The notes under the pieces: generated by a model | What the model was told of the DNA's origin: nothing | The model's database searches: none | The model's input: the letters and a program-made list of their open reading frames with translations, nothing else | Part shown: positions 60,279-64,000 of the stretch, piece by piece | How the letters are laid out: every line of letters starts with the position of its first letter | How positions within the stretch are numbered: the stretch's first letter is position 1 | Program-made: the position numbers and the translations under genes | Source: Ruegeria_C sp041537925 | GTDB taxonomy: Bacteria; Pseudomonadota; Alphaproteobacteria; Rhodobacterales; Rhodobacteraceae | Direction of reading: 5' to 3' | Assembly (NCBI RefSeq): GCF_041537925.1 | Contig: NZ_JBGOSH010000014.1 | Span: forward strand, 1-64,000 | Length of the DNA stretch: 64,000 nucleotides

Positions 60279-60793
60279 GGACGCAGCGCAATCGGCGTCC
60301 AGTCGGTGACCATGGCATAGATCTCTTCGATCTCTTTATTTTTGACCGCAATGCAGCCGGCGGTCCAGTCCGGGTCCCTTGCCTGTCGCCGGTTCCGGTT
60401 GGGTTCGCCGTGAATGAAAATGTCACCACCCGGTTCCTTGCCCATGGCCTTGGCTTCTGCCCGGTCAAGCGCGTTGGGGTACGAAATGCCCAGCGACAGG
60501 TGATAGCTGCTGTTGGGATTGCGACGGTTGATCCAATAGGTGCCCTCGGGCGTCTTGCCATCGCCTTTGACCCGTTTGTCACCAGCCGGGGCAAAGCCCA
60601 GATCGATGTCATATTCCTTGAGTATCTGCTCATTGTGCATCAGATACATCCGCCGCGTGCCCTTGTTGACCACAACCGAGGTCACCTTGGGTCCGTTATA
60701 GCTGCGAAACCGCCGCGCCGAACTGCTGCCGCAGCCTGAAACTCCCAGCGTCGCAACCGCGCCCAGTGAAAATGTCCGCCGATCCATTGCCAT
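60275..60793 (-). CDS. L,D-transpeptidase (YkuD) lipoprotein
   Basis: A 172-residue cell-wall enzyme. The leader has twin arginines and a lipobox (DRRTFSLGAVATLGVSGC), suggesting a Tat-exported lipoprotein. The catalytic YkuD motif is GDIFIHGEPN with the nucleophile Cys in DWTAGCIAVKN. It would cross-link peptidoglycan or attach a partner. ATG 60793 or 60787 are both possible. In convergent overlap with the sulfotransferase gene. Confidence 0.92.
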   Translation of the reverse strand: MAMDRRTFSLGAVATLGVSGCGSSSARRFRSYNGPKVTSVVVNKGTRRMYLMHNEQILKEYDIDLGFAPAGDKRVKGDGKTPEGTYWINRRNPNSSYHLSLGISYPNALDRAEAKAMGKEPGGDIFIHGEPNRNRRQARDPDWTAGCIAVKNKEIEEIYAMVTDWTPIALRP

Positions 60794-60849
60794 CTGCCTC
60801 GTTTTTTCTCTTTTTTACCCGCATAGAACGAAATCACTAAAAAACAAAA

Positions 60850-61635
<786 letters not shown>

Positions 61636-61651
61636 ATCCGCCTGCTCCTGC

Positions 61652-62887
61652 TCAGTTGGCGCTCATATGGGTGATCGAGAATGAGGCCGCAAGCTCGACA
61701 TGGGACGACCAGCGGAATTGATCGACCACCTGCACCCAGTTCAGAGCATAGCCTGCGTCGATTAGTGTCTTTGCGTCGCGCGCAAAGCTGACCGGGTTGC
61801 ACGAGACATAGCCCAGCACCGGAACCCGGGAGGCGGCGATCTCGGCCACTTGCGCCTCGGCTCCGGCGCGTGGCGGGTCGAGCACGACCGCGTCGAACTT
61901 GGCCAGCTCATCCGGCATCAGGGGACGGCGGAACAGGTCGCGCGCCTCGGTGGTGAGTTTCTTGAGTCCGCTTGCCTTGCGCCACCCGGCATCCAGTGCG
62001 CGAGTCATCTCACGATCGCCTTCGACAGCGTGCACCTCGGCTTTTCGAGACAGCGGCAGACTGAATGTACCGCTTCCGGCAAACAGATCGGCGATCCGTT
62101 TCGCGTCTCCGACGGCTTCGGAAACGGCCTCTAGCAGAGTCAATTCACCGTCTTTGGTGGCCTGCAGGAACGCTCCGGGCGGCGGCAGGACGGTCGCGGT
62201 GCCGAAATGTTGGGTGGGCGGATCGCGCATGGCGATCTCCTCATCCTCCCAGCTTAGCCGGGCCAGACCGTGGTGTTCGGTAGCCTGTGCCAGCGCCAGT
62301 TCCAGCGGCCCGTCCAGCGGTTTGCCGCCCCTGACCGCCACATCAAGACCAGCATCGGACAAAGTGAGCGTAACCGCAAGCGCGCCTTTACGGCTGCCGC
62401 CAAGCTGTGCCAGCGCTTCGGCCACCGGGATCGCCCGCAGCAAGGCAGGGTCCAGCAACTGGCAATCAATGATCTCGGTGATCACGCCCGAGGCACGGCC
62501 GTGAAAGCCGGCAAGCGCGCCCTTTTTGGTGCGCCGAACCGCCAGCGTCGCCCGGCGACGCGAGGCAGCGGGCGAGGTGTGGATCGGGCGCAGGTCAGCT
62601 TCAGCGCCCTGCGCGGCGAGCGCTGTGCGCACCACCTCCTGCTTCCAGTTGGCGACGAAGCCATCGCTGGCATGCTGCAACTGGCACCCGCCGCAAGCGC
62701 GGTAGTGACGGCAGGGTGGCTTTACCCGGTCTTCCGATGGCTCTTCGATCCGAATATCGGTCAGGTTGCGCCCGTCCAGCACGCCGCTGACCCGTTCACC
62801 GGGCAAGGCGCGGGGCACATAGATCGGGCCGACGGCAACGCCGTCGCCCTGATGGCCCAACCGCTCAATGTGATAAATCTCGCTCAT
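61652..62887 (-). CDS. 23S rRNA (uracil-5) methyltransferase, RlmD/RumA family
   Basis: A 411-residue SAM-dependent RNA methyltransferase. N-terminal TRAM-like domain; iron-sulfur Cys pattern C59, C65, C68 in PPCRHYRACGGCQL, with a later Cys (EIIDCQLL); SAM site IADLFAGSGTFSLPL; catalytic Cys in GYVSCNPVSFARD. RlmD and RlmC types cannot be told apart here. 16 bases after the channel gene's upstream side, same strand. Confidence 0.9.
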   Translation of the reverse strand: MSEIYHIERLGHQGDGVAVGPIYVPRALPGERVSGVLDGRNLTDIRIEEPSEDRVKPPCRHYRACGGCQLQHASDGFVANWKQEVVRTALAAQGAEADLRPIHTSPAASRRRATLAVRRTKKGALAGFHGRASGVITEIIDCQLLDPALLRAIPVAEALAQLGGSRKGALAVTLTLSDAGLDVAVRGGKPLDGPLELALAQATEHHGLARLSWEDEEIAMRDPPTQHFGTATVLPPPGAFLQATKDGELTLLEAVSEAVGDAKRIADLFAGSGTFSLPLSRKAEVHAVEGDREMTRALDAGWRKASGLKKLTTEARDLFRRPLMPDELAKFDAVVLDPPRAGAEAQVAEIAASRVPVLGYVSCNPVSFARDAKTLIDAGYALNWVQVVDQFRWSSHVELAASFSITHMSAN

Positions 62888-62926
62888 GACCCGCCTGATA
62901 CAGGGGCGACACGCGACAAAAAACCC

Positions 62927-64000
62927 TTATTCCGCTGCCTCGGTCCGGATGAAGCCACCCGACTGCCGATGCCAAAACTGCGCATAGAGCCCACCCTTGG
63001 CCAGCAAACTGTCATGGGTGCCGTTTTCGACGATCCGCCCTTGATCCATCACGATGATCCGATCCATTTCGCTGAGCGTTGACAGCCGGTGCGCAATCGC
63101 CAGCACGGTCTTGCCTCGCATCACCCGGCTAAGCGCGGTCTGGATCGAGGCTTCGACCTCTGAATCCAGCGCCGAGGTCGCCTCGTCGAGAACCAAGATC
63201 GGCGCGTCTTTCAGAATCGCGCGGGCAAGAGCGATCCGCTGGCGTTGCCCGCCGGACAGTTTCACGCCCCGCTCGCCCAGATGCGCGTCATAGCCGGTCC
63301 GCCCCTGCCCGTCCTGCAGGCTCAGGATGAACTCATGCGCCTCGGCCTTTTCGGCGGCGGCGATCAGTTCGGCCTCGCTTGCATCTGGACGGCCATACAG
63401 GATGTTGTCACGCGCCGAACGGTTGAACATGGCGGTTTCCTGCGTGACCATGCCGATCTGCCGCCGCAAGCTGTCCTGTGTGGCAGTGGCGATGTTCTGT
63501 CCGTCAATGCAAATTTCACCTTTTTCGCCCGAATAGAGCCTAAGTAATAGCGAAACCAGCGTCGATTTCCCGGCCCCCGAGGCGCCGACGATGCCCAATT
63601 TCTCGCCCGGCTTGATGGTCAGCGCGATGCCTTGAACACCGCCAATGTCACGACCATAGGCAAATCCCACATCGTCAAAAACGATCTCGCCCTCAGTAAC
63701 CCGCAAGTCATTAGCCCCGCGCGCATCTTCGATTCGGTTGGCGACGGCCAGGGTCTTCATGCCGTTCTCGACCTCGCCGACATTGGCGTACATCCCCATC
63801 AACGTGAAACTGACCCAACCGGTCATCTGCGCGATGCGGATCGAGATGGTCCCGGCGGCAGCAATGTCGCCCGTTGTTGCACTACCCGATTGCCACAAAA
63901 GCAGCGTTACCCCCAGGAGCATGACCGGCAGAACCCCCGCCAGGCACATCAGGATGAACCGGAAGCTGGCCGAAAGCGCGCCGAATTCCAACGAGCGTTC
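62927..64000 (-). CDS. ABC exporter, MsbA-like, C-terminal 357 residues (start beyond right edge)
   Basis: The visible part holds the last membrane helices (MCLAGVLPVMLLGVTLLLWQ), then a full ATPase domain: Walker A GASGAGKSTLVSLLLRLY, signature KLSGGQRQRIALARAIL, Walker B ILVLDEATSALD and H-loop IAHRLSTL. This is the half-transporter form of MsbA-like lipid or drug exporters. The start lies outside the window. Cargo cannot be told. Confidence 0.9.
   Translation of the reverse strand, partial: ERSLEFGALSASFRFILMCLAGVLPVMLLGVTLLLWQSGSATTGDIAAAGTISIRIAQMTGWVSFTLMGMYANVGEVENGMKTLAVANRIEDARGANDLRVTEGEIVFDDVGFAYGRDIGGVQGIALTIKPGEKLGIVGASGAGKSTLVSLLLRLYSGEKGEICIDGQNIATATQDSLRRQIGMVTQETAMFNRSARDNILYGRPDASEAELIAAAEKAEAHEFILSLQDGQGRTGYDAHLGERGVKLSGGQRQRIALARAILKDAPILVLDEATSALDSEVEASIQTALSRVMRGKTVLAIAHRLSTLSEMDRIIVMDQGRIVENGTHDSLLAKGGLYAQFWHRQSGGFIRTEAAE

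Overview
The window looks like chromosomal DNA of a marine alphaproteobacterium of the Roseobacter group (Rhodobacteraceae). The evidence is high GC, a roseobacter-style flgE-flgK-flgL-flgI block, aminoethylphosphonate catabolism, a TRAP transporter, a NaChBac-type sodium channel, and rimP-nusA-ylxR-infB next to flagellar genes. It is densely coded, with no stretch over 300 bases lacking a gene or RNA element. I recognised no rRNA, tRNA, insertion sequence, prophage or CRISPR array.

Layout. 1-2335: aminoethylphosphonate catabolism (phnA 5' end, phnW, divergent LysR regulator). 2336-7657: oligopeptide ABC importer (oppA-B-C and a fused D/F ATPase). 7827-9581: di-haem cytochrome c peroxidase-like gene without an ordinary start codon, head to head with a small Sel1-repeat gene. 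9622-17316: two divergent units around a GntR gene. Leftward run a SsuD-like flavin monooxygenase, an aldo/keto reductase, a flavin reductase and TRAP transporter dctQ-M-P; rightward run the GntR regulator and a Gfo/Idh/MocA oxidoreductase. Together they resemble a sugar-sulfonate (sulfoquinovose-type) oxidative desulfonation locus. 17461-23292: motB and flagellar hook/P-ring genes. 23334-28896: rimP-nusA-ylxR-infB behind a promoter and leader terminator. 28976-31842: a 44-residue gene, mutT, argJ and a parvulin-type isomerase. 32018-37430: secA and two envelope genes. 37480-38238: radC.

38274-45787: a ten-gene thiamin operon read leftward (thiD-O-S-G-E-F, thiY, tenA, thiZ, thiX) behind a TPP riboswitch. 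It has thiazole synthesis and pyrimidine uptake/salvage but no thiC in view. 45861-49173: dnaK-dnaJ with a heat-shock-type promoter and a strong intercistronic hairpin. 49247-50442: alkB and an SH3-domain lipid-free secreted protein. 50439-60278: a surface-polysaccharide island with KpsM-type export permease, CysQ, KdsB, GalE, two paralogous glycosyltransferases, an FkbM methyltransferase, a GT14-like glycosyltransferase and a two-domain sulfotransferase. This suggests a Kdo-linked, possibly sulfated surface glycan. 60275-64000: L,D-transpeptidase, voltage-gated sodium channel, 23S rRNA methyltransferase and the 3' part of an MsbA-like exporter.

Starts were set by start codon, ribosome binding site and family N-terminus. 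All functional assignments rest on motif recognition by eye; no database search was run.
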